The translations under genes and the position numbers were made by a program. The notes under the pieces were generated by a model. That model made no database searches, was not told where the DNA came from, and worked only from the letters and a program-made list of their open reading frames with translations. 64,000 nt of DNA from JASHSH01 sp036490215 (lineage in GTDB: Bacteria; Pseudomonadota; Alphaproteobacteria; Rhodospirillales; Magnetospirillaceae), in contig DASXEH010000095.1 in the NCBI GenBank assembly GCA_036490215.1, forward strand, positions 1 to 64,000. Reading direction: 5' to 3'. Below are positions 35,621 to 44,325 of the stretch, in pieces. Position 1 is the first letter of the stretch. Each line of letters begins with the position of its first letter.

Positions 35621-36514
35621 ATGGAAAACGTTATCACCCTCATCGGTCCTCCCGGCAACGCCGAAGCGCTCCAGGTCGAGCGCATCTTGACCGCGATCAA
35701 GGATGCCGGCGGCAAACCGGGCGATCCGGTCTGGCTCGATCCCGATCACGTGGTCGACATCCCTTTCACGGGTATCGTCACGGCGCGCGGCGAGTCGATC
35801 GCGCGGGCCCTGGTGAAGGCCGGGCCGGTGGACGTCATCGCGCAGTCGGCCGAGGATCGGCGCAAGGCGGTTTTGGTCGCGGATATGGACGCGACCATGA
35901 TCCAGGGCGAGACCTTGGACGAGTTGGCGGCGCTGGCCGGTATCGGTGAGAAAGTCTCCGCGATCACCGCACGCGCGATGAATGGCGAGATCGATTTCGC
36001 TGCGGCCTTGCGCGAACGCGTTGGGCTCTTGGCCGGCCAGCCAGCCAATCTGCTCGAGAAGGTCGTGCCGAAGATGAAGCTGACATCCGGCGCCAAGACG
36101 TTGGTGCACACGATGAAGGCCAATGGCGCGCGGACGATCTTGGTCTCAGGCGGCTTCAAATTCTTCACCACGATCGTCGCCGGCGCCTGCGGCTTCGACG
36201 AAGCCAAGGCCAACGATCTCGAAATCGCGGCCGATGGTACGCTGACCGGCCGGGTGGTCGAACCGATCCGTGGTCGCGTTGCCAAGCGCGAGGCGCTGAT
36301 GTCGGCCGCCACGCGCCGCCGCGTGCCGCTCGATAAGACTTTGGCGATCGGCGACGGCGCCAATGATCTTGAGATGCTTCTCACCGCCGGCCTCGGCATT
36401 GCGTTTCACGCCAAGCCCACCGTGGCGGCGCAGGCCAAGCATCGCATCGATCACGGCGACCTGACCGCGATCTTGTACGCGCAAGGCTACAAGCGCGAAG
36501 AATTCGTCGGGTAG
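35621..36514 (+). CDS. serB: Phosphoserine phosphatase
   Basis: 297 residues. The N-terminal third is an ACT-like domain; the HAD phosphatase core has DMDATMIQGE (nucleophile and acid aspartates, near residue 90), LVSGGFKFFT and GDGANDLEML. It removes phosphate from O-phosphoserine, the last step of serine synthesis. The ATG at 35621 is preferred; a GTG two codons earlier (35615) is possible. Neither has a clear Shine-Dalgarno. Divergent from miaA over about 56 bp. Confidence 0.94.
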   Translation: MENVITLIGPPGNAEALQVERILTAIKDAGGKPGDPVWLDPDHVVDIPFTGIVTARGESIARALVKAGPVDVIAQSAEDRRKAVLVADMDATMIQGETLDELAALAGIGEKVSAITARAMNGEIDFAAALRERVGLLAGQPANLLEKVVPKMKLTSGAKTLVHTMKANGARTILVSGGFKFFTTIVAGACGFDEAKANDLEIAADGTLTGRVVEPIRGRVAKREALMSAATRRRVPLDKTLAIGDGANDLEMLLTAGLGIAFHAKPTVAAQAKHRIDHGDLTAILYAQGYKREEFVG

Positions 36515-36537
36515 GGATTTTTCTATTCGTCATCACC

Positions 36538-36648
36538 GGGCTTGTCCCGGTGATCCATGTCTTTCTTAACCTAAGGCGTGGATGCCCGGCAGTCGTGCTC
36601 TGCACGCTTCATTGTTTTGTCAGCGAAGCTGACTGGCCGGGCATGACG
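36538..36648. repeat. Palindromic repeat pair, GTCATGCCCGG family, between serB and degP
   Basis: CGTCATCACCGGG...CCCGGTGATCCATGTCTT faces GGCGTGGATGCCCGG...CCGGGCATGACG, with an extra inner hairpin (TCAGCGAAGCTGA) in the second unit. It fills most of the 158 bp between two convergent genes and may act as a bidirectional terminator. Confidence 0.8.
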
Positions 36649-36672
36649 CGGTTGATTGGCGGGCGCGACGGA

Positions 36673-38217
36673 TTACCTCTCGCTGTCGCTGTCCGGTCCG
36701 CCGAAGCGCAGCGGCACGAAATGCAAGCCGCCTTCGTTCTGCACCAGCAGCAGCACCGATTTGTGGCCTGACTTCTTCGCGGCATTCACCTTGTCGACCA
36801 AATCCTGCGGCGACTTGATCGCTTCCTGCATCGCTTCGAGCACCAGATCGCCGGGGCGCAGGCCCTTGTCGGCGGCGGCACCGTTCGCCTTCACATCGGT
36901 GACCACCACACCCTTGGCGTCGGCCGGCAGGTCATAGCGTTCGCGCAGCTGTTGCGAGATCGCAGCCACGGTGAAGCCGAAGGCCGAGATTTCCGACTGG
37001 GCGCCGATGGCCTTGTTGTCTTTCTTGTCTTTCTTGTCGGCGCCCTTTTCGTCATTGGCTTGCTCGTCGTCGGGCAGTTCGCCGACACGCGCTTTCACCG
37101 TCACCATCTTGCCGTCGCGCCAGACCTGCACATCGACTTCTTTGTCGATATTGGTCTCGGCCACGATGCGCGGCAGATGGCGCATGTCTTCGACCGACTT
37201 GCCGTCAAACGTGAGGATGACGTCGCCGGTCTTGATCCCGGCCTTTTCCGCCGGACCGTTCGGCGTCACGCCGGCGATCAAGGCGCCCTTCTGTTCCTTC
37301 AGGCCCAGGCTGTCGGCGATGTCGGGCGTGACCGATTGGATACGCACACCTAGCCAGCCGCGGCGCGTCTTGCCGAATTTCTGCAGATCGGCCAGCACCG
37401 GCTTGGCCTCGTTCGACGGAATCGAGAAGCCGATGCCGATCGAACCACCTGACGGCGAGAAGATGGCCGTGTTGATGCCGATCACTTCGCCCTTCATGTT
37501 GAACAGCGGTCCGCCCGAGTTGCCTTTGTTGATCGAGGCATCGGTCTGGATGAAATCGTCATAGGGGCCGGCGTTGATATCGCGCGCGCGGGCCGAAACG
37601 ATGCCGGCGGTCACGGTGCCGCCCAGACCGAAGGGGTTGCCGATCGCGAGCACCCAGTCGCCGACGCGCATCCCGTCCGAATCGCCAAATGGCACGAAGG
37701 GGAGCTTCTGCGGCGCCTCGATCTTGAGCAGCGCCAGATCGGCCTTGGTGTCGCGGCCGATCAGCTTCGCCTTGAAGGCCTGCTCGTCATGGAGGATCAC
37801 GGTGATCTGGTCGGCGTCGTCGATGACGTGATTGTTGGTCACGATCAGACCGGACGGATCGATGATGAAGCCCGAGCCCAGTGCGGTCACCTTGCGCGGC
37901 GTGGCGTCCTGACCCTTCTGCCGTTCCATGAAATCCTTGAAGAATTCGTCGAAGGGCGAACCCGGCGGGAACTGCGGCAGGTCGGGCACGTCTTCTTTCT
38001 TGAGCGTCTGGGTGGTCGATACGTTGACCACCGCCGGCAGCAGCCGCGCCGCCAGATCGGCAAACCCATCCGGACCGGGGCCACCCGCCGCCAATGCGGG
38101 CTGTGATAGAGCTGTGACCCAAACCAGGGCGGCGCCTGCGGCAGCCAAAGACAGAACGCGCGCAGCAAAACGCCGCGATGCGCTCAGAAGCGAAGGGGCG
38201 GCGGAAGGGGAAACCAT
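36673..38217 (-). CDS. degP: Periplasmic serine endoprotease of the DegP/HtrA (Do) family
   Basis: 514 residues. A signal peptide (about 1-43, hydrophobic core VLSLAAAGAALVWV, ending ALA) leads to a trypsin-like domain with the triad His130 (TNNHVID), Asp160 (KADLALLK) and Ser234 (KGNSGGPLF), then two PDZ domains (RGWLGVRIQSV; AFGFTVAAI). Between the PDZ domains is a Lys/Asp-rich linker (DKKDKKDNK). It degrades or chaperones misfolded envelope proteins. I start at ATG 38217; the frame upstream to 38274 lacks a ribosome site and would spoil the signal peptide. It follows hflC on the same strand, as in many alphaproteobacteria. Confidence 0.95.
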   Translation of the reverse strand: MVSPSAAPSLLSASRRFAARVLSLAAAGAALVWVTALSQPALAAGGPGPDGFADLAARLLPAVVNVSTTQTLKKEDVPDLPQFPPGSPFDEFFKDFMERQKGQDATPRKVTALGSGFIIDPSGLIVTNNHVIDDADQITVILHDEQAFKAKLIGRDTKADLALLKIEAPQKLPFVPFGDSDGMRVGDWVLAIGNPFGLGGTVTAGIVSARARDINAGPYDDFIQTDASINKGNSGGPLFNMKGEVIGINTAIFSPSGGSIGIGFSIPSNEAKPVLADLQKFGKTRRGWLGVRIQSVTPDIADSLGLKEQKGALIAGVTPNGPAEKAGIKTGDVILTFDGKSVEDMRHLPRIVAETNIDKEVDVQVWRDGKMVTVKARVGELPDDEQANDEKGADKKDKKDNKAIGAQSEISAFGFTVAAISQQLRERYDLPADAKGVVVTDVKANGAAADKGLRPGDLVLEAMQEAIKSPQDLVDKVNAAKKSGHKSVLLLVQNEGGLHFVPLRFGGPDSDSER

Positions 38218-38375
38218 CACGAGACGCACTCCAGACTGGGCAATAGGGGAGGGATCAGGGAGACAGTATGACATGGAAGGATACGCGAAATTCGGGCAGC
38301 GGGGATCACTCTAAACGCCGATCGAATGGGGCGGAAGTGTAACAAGCTGTGGCGGCTGGCGCCTCAGCGGCCCCC

Positions 38376-39245
38376 TTACGGTTGCGGTGCTTTGCTGAAG
38401 TATTTCAGGAAATCCGAATCCGGCGTCAGCAGATAAGTTGTGTCGGCGCTGCCCATGGATTTGCGATAGGCCTGCAGCGATCGGTAGAAGCCGAAGAACT
38501 GCGGGTCCTGGCCGAAGGCCTGAGAATAGATGGTCGAGGCCTGGGCGTCGCCCTGACCGCGCAGGATTTCGGCCTGCTTCTGCGCTTCGGCTAAGATCAC
38601 CGTGCGGTCGCGATCGGCGCCGGCCTTGATTTCCTGCGCCTTCTGCTGGCCCTCGGCGCGGGCTTCGGCGGCTTCGCGCTGCCGTTCCGACTGCATACGC
38701 TTGAAGATCGACTGGCTGGTCTCGGGCGGCAAGTCGGCGCGACGGATGCGCACATCCACCACCACGATCCCGAAGGGCTTCGCCGCTTCGTTCACCTGCT
38801 GCTGGATCTGATGCATGATCTGCTCGCGATCGGGCGACAGCACCTCCGGCAGGGTCGCGGTACCCAGCACTTTGCGCGCGGCGTTGTTGACGATCTCGCG
38901 CAGACGCGCGGCGACGCCTTCTTCGTTGTGGACGCTTTGATAGAATTGCAGCGGGTCGCTGATGCGATAGCGGGTATAGGTGTCCACCACGATGCGCTTC
39001 TGGTCGCCCAGGATCAGCTCTTCCGGATCGGGATCGACATCGAGCAGCCGCGCATCGAAGCGCGCCACCTGATCGATGAACGGCACTTTGGCGTGCAGCC
39101 CCGGCGCGGCGATGGTTTGGCGCACCTGGCCGAAGCGCAGCACCAGAACCTGCTCGGCCTGGTTGACGATGAAGAAGGTCGAGGTGACCAGAATCGCCAC
39201 GACCAAGATGGCGATGCCGCCGATCACAAGCTGGGCGCGGCTCAT
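38376..39245 (-). CDS. hflC: HflC, modulator of FtsH protease
   Basis: 289 residues: one N-terminal membrane helix (QLVIGGIAILVVAILVTSTF) and an SPFH/prohibitin domain with VNQAEQVLVLRFG, then a helical, Gln/Glu/Arg/Ala-rich region. With HflK it forms a large cage around FtsH in the inner membrane and limits its protease activity. Its start overlaps the hflK stop by 4 bp. Confidence 0.96.
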   Translation of the reverse strand: MSRAQLVIGGIAILVVAILVTSTFFIVNQAEQVLVLRFGQVRQTIAAPGLHAKVPFIDQVARFDARLLDVDPDPEELILGDQKRIVVDTYTRYRISDPLQFYQSVHNEEGVAARLREIVNNAARKVLGTATLPEVLSPDREQIMHQIQQQVNEAAKPFGIVVVDVRIRRADLPPETSQSIFKRMQSERQREAAEARAEGQQKAQEIKAGADRDRTVILAEAQKQAEILRGQGDAQASTIYSQAFGQDPQFFGFYRSLQAYRKSMGSADTTYLLTPDSDFLKYFSKAPQP

Positions 39246-40378
39246 TTGGTGGCTCCTGTTGCCGGAGCGGCCATCGACGATGCAGCTGGCGGCGTGGCGG
39301 GGGCCGGACGCGGCTTGCCCAGTTCGGGCAGCGGCAGATAGGGCACCAGACCCTTCGCCTGCGGATCGATCACCACCTTCTGTGCATTCTTCAGCACGTC
39401 TTCCAATGTCTCGATATAGAGGCGCTGCGCGGTGACATTCGGCGCCTGCTTATAGGCGGACAGCACCGACAAGAAACGCTGCGCGTCACCCTGCGCCAGA
39501 TCGACCACCTGCTCCTTATAGGCGGCGGCTTCCTGGACGATGCGGGCCGCGTCGCCACGCGCCACCGGCACGATACCGTTGCGATAGGCGTCGGCCTCGT
39601 TGCTGGCGCGTTCCTGATCGGCCTTGGCGCGCTGCACGTCGTTGAACGCGTCGATCACTTCCGCCGGCGGATCGGCCTTGAGCAACTGTACCTGAACGAC
39701 GGAGACCCCCGCCTTGTACTGGTCGAGCAGTTCCTGCATGCGCGTCTGGGTGCGCTGGGCGATGGCGGTGCGGCTTTCATAAAGCGGCGCGGTGATCGGC
39801 AATTGTCCGATCACTTCGCGCATCGCCGATTCGGCAACCACCTTCACGGTCAGTTCCGGGTCGCGGATGTCGAACAGGAACTCTTCCGGATTCTTGATCT
39901 GCCAGAACACCGAGAAATTGATGTCGACGATGTTCTGATCGCCGGTCAGCATCAGGCTTTCGTTGGCGGTCGCGTCGCCCCCGCGGCGGAAGCTGTCGGC
40001 CGACGCGCGATAGCCCAGTTCGATCTTGTTGATGCGCGTGACCGGCGTCTTGATCACGGTCTCGAGCGGGTTGGGCAGATGATAGTTCAGGCCCGGCTGG
40101 GTGATACGGTCGAACGCACCGAAGCGCAGAACGACGCCGACCTCGTCGGGGGCGATCGTATAGAACCCGCTCAGCACCCAGACGACGAGGATGGCGATGA
40201 CCGCCCAGATATAGCCCTGGCCGCGGCCGAAGCCGCCCGGCAGGAAGCGGCGGACCCGTTCTTGGCCTTTGCGGAAAAGCTCGTCGAAGTCAGGCGGGGT
40301 AGGTCCGCCGGAACCACGTCCCCAGGGGCCTCGTCCACCGCCCCATGGGCCGCCGCTACCGGGCTCTTTCCACGACAT
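39242..40378 (-). CDS. hflK: HflK, modulator of FtsH protease
   Basis: 378 residues. The Gly/Pro/Trp-rich N-terminus (SWKEPGSGGPWGGG) is typical, followed by a membrane helix (IWAVIAILVVWVLSGFYTI) and an SPFH domain (PDEVGVVLRFG). The C-terminus is Pro/Ala-rich. I start at ATG 40378, with AGGAGAC upstream; an upstream start at 40417 is less likely. First gene of hflK-hflC-degP; divergent from mrp. Confidence 0.95.
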   Translation of the reverse strand: MSWKEPGSGGPWGGGRGPWGRGSGGPTPPDFDELFRKGQERVRRFLPGGFGRGQGYIWAVIAILVVWVLSGFYTIAPDEVGVVLRFGAFDRITQPGLNYHLPNPLETVIKTPVTRINKIELGYRASADSFRRGGDATANESLMLTGDQNIVDINFSVFWQIKNPEEFLFDIRDPELTVKVVAESAMREVIGQLPITAPLYESRTAIAQRTQTRMQELLDQYKAGVSVVQVQLLKADPPAEVIDAFNDVQRAKADQERASNEADAYRNGIVPVARGDAARIVQEAAAYKEQVVDLAQGDAQRFLSVLSAYKQAPNVTAQRLYIETLEDVLKNAQKVVIDPQAKGLVPYLPLPELGKPRPAPATPPAASSMAAPATGATK

Positions 40379-40583
40379 GCGTGAACTGTCTCCTTTGCTC
40401 GCCGCCGCCGACCGCACCCAAACCTGAACTGGCCCCCACCGGATCAGGACGGTAATGCGATCTGCGCTTTCATTGGCGATGCCCCGCGCTTATATGACAC
40501 AAGCCCTGCCCGGCGCAACCGCGGTGCCGCAGGTCGTTCGGCGGGGTTTGCGGCATAAAAAGCGCGTAAAGGGAGCGCAAGTC

Positions 40584-41771
40584 ATGGCGAAGGTCGATGA
40601 ACAGACGGTGATGAAGGCCTTGGCCGGGGTCCAGGACGATGAGCGCGGCAAGGATCTCGTCGCGCTGGGCATGGTCACCGGGCTTCAGGTGCGCGATGGC
40701 CATGTCGCTTTCGCCATCGAGGTCGATGCTGCGCGCGGCCCGCACGCCGAACCGCTGCGCAAGGCTGCCGAGAAAGCCGTTTTCGGCCTGCCCGGCGTGC
40801 TCAGCGTAACCGCGGTGCTCACGGCGCAGCGCGCCGGCAAGGGCGATTCGCACGCGGGCCATGATCACGCGCATGATCATCACGACCATGGGCATGGACA
40901 TGGCCACTCCCATGGCCCGGCACCCGCTCAAGCAAAGGGCCCTGGTCCGGGTGGGCGCGGCACGGCGCATCTGCGCCCCGAAAAGCCGCTGATGCCAGGT
41001 GTGAAGCACATCATTGCCGTGGCCTCGGGCAAGGGCGGGGTCGGCAAGTCCACCACGGCGGTCAATCTGGCTCTCGCGCTGAAGGGGCTCGGGCTCAAAG
41101 TCGGCATGTTCGACGCCGATATCTTCGGGCCCTCACAGCCCCGCATGCTGGGCGTGCCCAACGAACGGCCGACCTCCGATGACGGCAAGACCATGGAGCC
41201 GATCCAGGCGATGGGGCTGAAGGTCATGTCGATCGGTTTCATGCTCAAGGAAGAAGAGCCGGTAGTGTGGCGCGGCCCGATGGTGATGGGTGCGCTCGAA
41301 CAGATGATGCGCGATGTGCGCTGGGGCGATCTCGATGTGATGGTGGTCGATATGCCGCCCGGCACCGGCGACACGCAGCTCACCATGACGCAGCGGGTTC
41401 CGTTGTCGGGTGCGGTAATCGTCTCGACGCCGCAAGACATCGCGTTGATCGATGCGCGCAAGGGCCTCGCGATGTTCCGCAAAGTCGAAGTGCCGGTGCT
41501 CGGCATCATCGAAAACATGAGCACATTCATCTGCCCGAAATGCGGTCACGAAGAACACATCTTCGGCCATGGCGGCGCCAAGCTCGATGCAACGCGGCTG
41601 GCCACCGAATTCCTGGGCGAGATTCCCTTGGATATTTCGATCCGCATCACCTCGGACGAGGGCAAGCCGATCGTGCTCTCCGATCCCAAGAGCAAGCACG
41701 CCGAGTCCTATAAGGCGATTGCAAAAAGAGTTTGGGAAAAGCTGCAAGAGGCCGATCAACCGCGCGGCTGA
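40584..41771 (+). CDS. mrp: Mrp/ApbC iron-sulfur cluster carrier ATPase with a His-rich linker
   Basis: 395 residues. Residues 1-85 are a MIP18/DUF59 domain; residues 148-395 a deviant P-loop ATPase with GKGGVGKST, DADIFGPSQPRMLG, VDMPPGTGDTQLT and the metal-binding CPKCG that bridges a 4Fe-4S cluster in the dimer. It carries clusters to apo-proteins. Between the domains (residues 90-110) lies a run with 11 histidines alternating with Gly/Asp, a likely metal-binding segment. ATG 40584 has GGGAG upstream; the frame is open to 40455 but that part is not family-like. Divergent from hflK. Confidence 0.95.
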   Translation: MAKVDEQTVMKALAGVQDDERGKDLVALGMVTGLQVRDGHVAFAIEVDAARGPHAEPLRKAAEKAVFGLPGVLSVTAVLTAQRAGKGDSHAGHDHAHDHHDHGHGHGHSHGPAPAQAKGPGPGGRGTAHLRPEKPLMPGVKHIIAVASGKGGVGKSTTAVNLALALKGLGLKVGMFDADIFGPSQPRMLGVPNERPTSDDGKTMEPIQAMGLKVMSIGFMLKEEEPVVWRGPMVMGALEQMMRDVRWGDLDVMVVDMPPGTGDTQLTMTQRVPLSGAVIVSTPQDIALIDARKGLAMFRKVEVPVLGIIENMSTFICPKCGHEEHIFGHGGAKLDATRLATEFLGEIPLDISIRITSDEGKPIVLSDPKSKHAESYKAIAKRVWEKLQEADQPRG

Positions 41772-41794
41772 GCGCTGGCCTGATCCCAGGTAAG

Positions 41795-41830
41795 AAAAAA
41801 GCCCGGCTCGCGATTCTCCGCAAGCCGGGC
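41795..41830 (-). terminator. Intrinsic terminator of the chemoreceptor gene
   Basis: GCCCGGCT (41801-41808) and AGCCGGGC (41823-41830) pair with an inner GCG/CGC extension. On the minus strand the stem is followed by six T (41800-41795), a standard Rho-independent terminator 26 bp after the chemoreceptor stop. The plus-strand mrp transcript would also meet the stem. Confidence 0.85.
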
Positions 41831-41856
41831 CTTGAGGTTGAGGGAACTCTAACTCT

Positions 41857-43551
41857 TTACGCGGCTTTCACTTCGGCCAGGAATTCCGTCACCAGACCGC
41901 GCAGCGTATCGGACTGACGCGTCAGATCCTGCGCCGAGGTGAGAACCTGGCTCGCCGCCGTGCCGGTGTCGTTGGCCGCCTGGCTGACCGAGGTGATGTT
42001 GGTCGTCACTTCGGTGGTGCCTTGCGCCGCCTGCTCGACATTGCGGGCGATTTCCTTGGTCGCCGCGCTCTGTTCCTCGACCGCCGCGGCAATCGTCGAT
42101 GCGATGCCGTTGATGTCGCCGATCGTCTTGCCGATCGATTGGATCGCTTCCACGGCCTCCCGGGTCGCGCCCTGAATGCCGCTGATCTGCCCGCCGATCT
42201 CTTCGGTGGCACGAGCGGTCTGGGTGGCGAGATTCTTCACCTCCGCGGCCACCACGGCGAAGCCCTTGCCGGCTTCACCGGCGCGGGCCGCTTCGATGGT
42301 CGCATTCAGCGCCAGCAGATTGGTCTGGTTGGCGATGTCGGTGATCAGGGCCACCACGGCGCCGATCTTCTGCGAAGTCTCGACCAGGCCGCGCACCATA
42401 TGATTGGCCTTGTCGGCTTCGTTGACGGCCGTTGCGGCGATGCGGCTCGATTGCGCCACCTGACGGCTGATCTCCATGATCGACGAGGAGAGTTCTTCCG
42501 TCGCGCTGGCCACCGTCTGAACATTGGCCGAAGCCTGTTCCGAAGCGGCCGCCATCGACGACGCCTTGCGGGTCGCGTCTTCGGCGGTGCTCGACAGCGA
42601 TTCCGCCGAGTGGACCATCTGCGAAGCCTGCGATGAGACCGACTTCACGACGGCGCCGACGCTGGTGTCGAACTTCTCGGCCAGCGACAGCATCATCGCA
42701 TGACGCTGCTGGTCGATTTCCTTCATCTTGTCGTCATGGGCTTGGCGTGCCGCTTCACCGGCCTTGGCGCGATCGCGCAGGACCTGAATGGCATTGGCCA
42801 GCGTGCCCACTTCGTCGGCGCGATCGGTCGCCGGCACGGTGACGGCGTATTCGCCTTCGCTGATCAGCTTGGCGATGTCGGCCAGCTGACGCATCGGTTT
42901 GGCGATGGCACGGGAAAGCACGATCGTGATCGCCGCAGCCACAGCCAGGACGATAGCGGCCGCCATTGCCAGCTTCCACACGGCGCCCCAGAAGGCCGCC
43001 GAGACGTCATCGAGATAGGTGCCGGTACCGAAGAACCATTGCCATGGCGCATAGGCCGAAACCGACGAAACCTTGCGGAAATTCTCGGTGCCGCCCGGCT
43101 TCTTATACATATAGAAGACGTTCTTCGGCGTGTCGCTCGACATCTTGCCGGCCGCGATCAGCGCGTCCGAGCGGACCTTGGCGTCGGCATCGCCTTGGTC
43201 GTAGATGTTGGTGCCTTCCTGCTTCAGGTCGGCGGCGTTCTGAATGCTGATGCCGTCGAAGGAGATACCGAAGAAGTACGATTTGCTACCCGCGCCGAAA
43301 CGAAGCGCGTCGAGGATGCGACGGACATTGTCCTTCGCCGTCTTCTCGTCCATCTCACCTTTCTTGACGCGATCGTCGAAGTGCTTGGCGATACCGATCG
43401 CGACTTGCGACAGGGTGCCGGTGCGCGCGACGGTCTGATCCATCATCGTGTCTTGAATCATGTTGGCGCCGATATAGGCGAGCACCATCAGGCCGACCGC
43501 AGTCACGCCGACGATGATGAAAAGACGTGTCATAATGCTTTTGATCTTCAT
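41857..43551 (-). CDS. Methyl-accepting chemotaxis protein with sCache domain
   Basis: 564 residues: TM helix 1 (about 8-30), a periplasmic single Cache 2-type sensor (about 35-185, with GSKSYFFGISFDG and APWQWFFGTGTYLDDV), TM helix 2 (190-212), a HAMP domain (213-265) and a long cytoplasmic signalling hairpin whose tip reads ANQTNLLALNATIEAARAGE. It senses a small ligand, possibly an organic acid, and controls CheA. I start at ATG 43551, with GGAG 6 nt upstream. Monocistronic with its own terminator. No other chemotaxis gene is nearby. Confidence 0.93.
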   Translation of the reverse strand: MKIKSIMTRLFIIVGVTAVGLMVLAYIGANMIQDTMMDQTVARTGTLSQVAIGIAKHFDDRVKKGEMDEKTAKDNVRRILDALRFGAGSKSYFFGISFDGISIQNAADLKQEGTNIYDQGDADAKVRSDALIAAGKMSSDTPKNVFYMYKKPGGTENFRKVSSVSAYAPWQWFFGTGTYLDDVSAAFWGAVWKLAMAAAIVLAVAAAITIVLSRAIAKPMRQLADIAKLISEGEYAVTVPATDRADEVGTLANAIQVLRDRAKAGEAARQAHDDKMKEIDQQRHAMMLSLAEKFDTSVGAVVKSVSSQASQMVHSAESLSSTAEDATRKASSMAAASEQASANVQTVASATEELSSSIMEISRQVAQSSRIAATAVNEADKANHMVRGLVETSQKIGAVVALITDIANQTNLLALNATIEAARAGEAGKGFAVVAAEVKNLATQTARATEEIGGQISGIQGATREAVEAIQSIGKTIGDINGIASTIAAAVEEQSAATKEIARNVEQAAQGTTEVTTNITSVSQAANDTGTAASQVLTSAQDLTRQSDTLRGLVTEFLAEVKAA

Positions 43552-43893
43552 AATCCGCTCCGTTGCGTTGCCCTTACGCGATGCACTGGACGCCGAGACA
43601 AAGCCCGATCCCCAACGCACGCCGCCCAACGCGTCCCACCGCGCCAAAAAAGCGGCATTCGAATGTAAAGAAAACTTACGGACACCTTACGAACGCAGCT
43701 TGTCCGCCCTGGATTCTTTTGTGTCCGCGGATGTCCGATTGTGTCAGCGCCCGAGACGCGGAATCCGCTGAATAACGGGGGTTTTCGAGCCCAGCCATGC
43801 ACGAGTCGCGTACCGCAGTGCAGCGATTCGATGCTAATTTTCCGTCCGGTGATCGAACCCTGCGGTTCGGCCCATCGCGCAAGGCGCACTGCC
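43552..43893. other. Intergenic region between chemoreceptor and DUF983 genes
   Basis: 342 bp with lower GC than the flanks and no credible gene. It must hold the divergent promoters of the two genes. TGTCCG occurs three times between about 43700 and 43735 without a regular period. A CTCGAAA loop near 43790 on the minus strand resembles a serine tRNA anticodon but no tRNA folds around it. Confidence 0.45.
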
Positions 43894-44325
43894 ATGACCG
43901 ACGTTCAAACCACTGACATTCAGACCATCGACGCTCAGACGGAAACGCTGCCGGGCGAAAGCCACACGAGTCGTTGGGTCGCGTTGCGGCGCGGCCTCAT
44001 GGGGCGCTGCCCCAATTGCGGCAAAGGCAAATTGCTGAGCGGCTATCTCAAGATCGCGCCGCGGTGCGCGAATTGCGGCGAGACCTATGGTCATCTGCGC
44101 GCCGATGACGGCCCGGCCTGGGTCACCATCATCGTCGTCGGCCATCTGGTGGTGCCGATCGCGCTGATCATGGAACAGCGCTATCACCCGCAGGTCTGGA
44201 TTCAAGAAGTGATCTGGTTGCCGGTCGTGGCGCTTCTGAGTTTGGCGCTTCTGCCGCGCAGCAAGGGCCTGGTGCTCGCACTGCTGTGGTCGTGGAAAGC
44301 CGAAGGCTCGGACCAAGCCACCTAA
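43894..44325 (+). CDS. DUF983 family membrane protein
   Basis: 143 residues. Two CxxC pairs (RCPNCGKGKLL and RCANCGETY) suggest a zinc ribbon, followed by two membrane helices (WVTIIVVGHLVVPIALIM and VIWLPVVALLSLALLP). This is the DUF983 pattern; the function of the family is not established, although members often sit near cytochrome oxidase genes. The N-terminus (TDVQTTDIQTIDAQTE) is a short imperfect repeat. I start at ATG 43894. The stop overlaps the convergent hemW stop by 4 bp. Confidence 0.85.
   Translation: MTDVQTTDIQTIDAQTETLPGESHTSRWVALRRGLMGRCPNCGKGKLLSGYLKIAPRCANCGETYGHLRADDGPAWVTIIVVGHLVVPIALIMEQRYHPQVWIQEVIWLPVVALLSLALLPRSKGLVLALLWSWKAEGSDQAT

Noticed and set aside
43770..43830. 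Serine-tRNA-like anticodon loop (CTCGAAA) on the minus strand
   Set aside because: No acceptor, D or T arm can be folded around it and no GGTTCGA box follows at the right distance.
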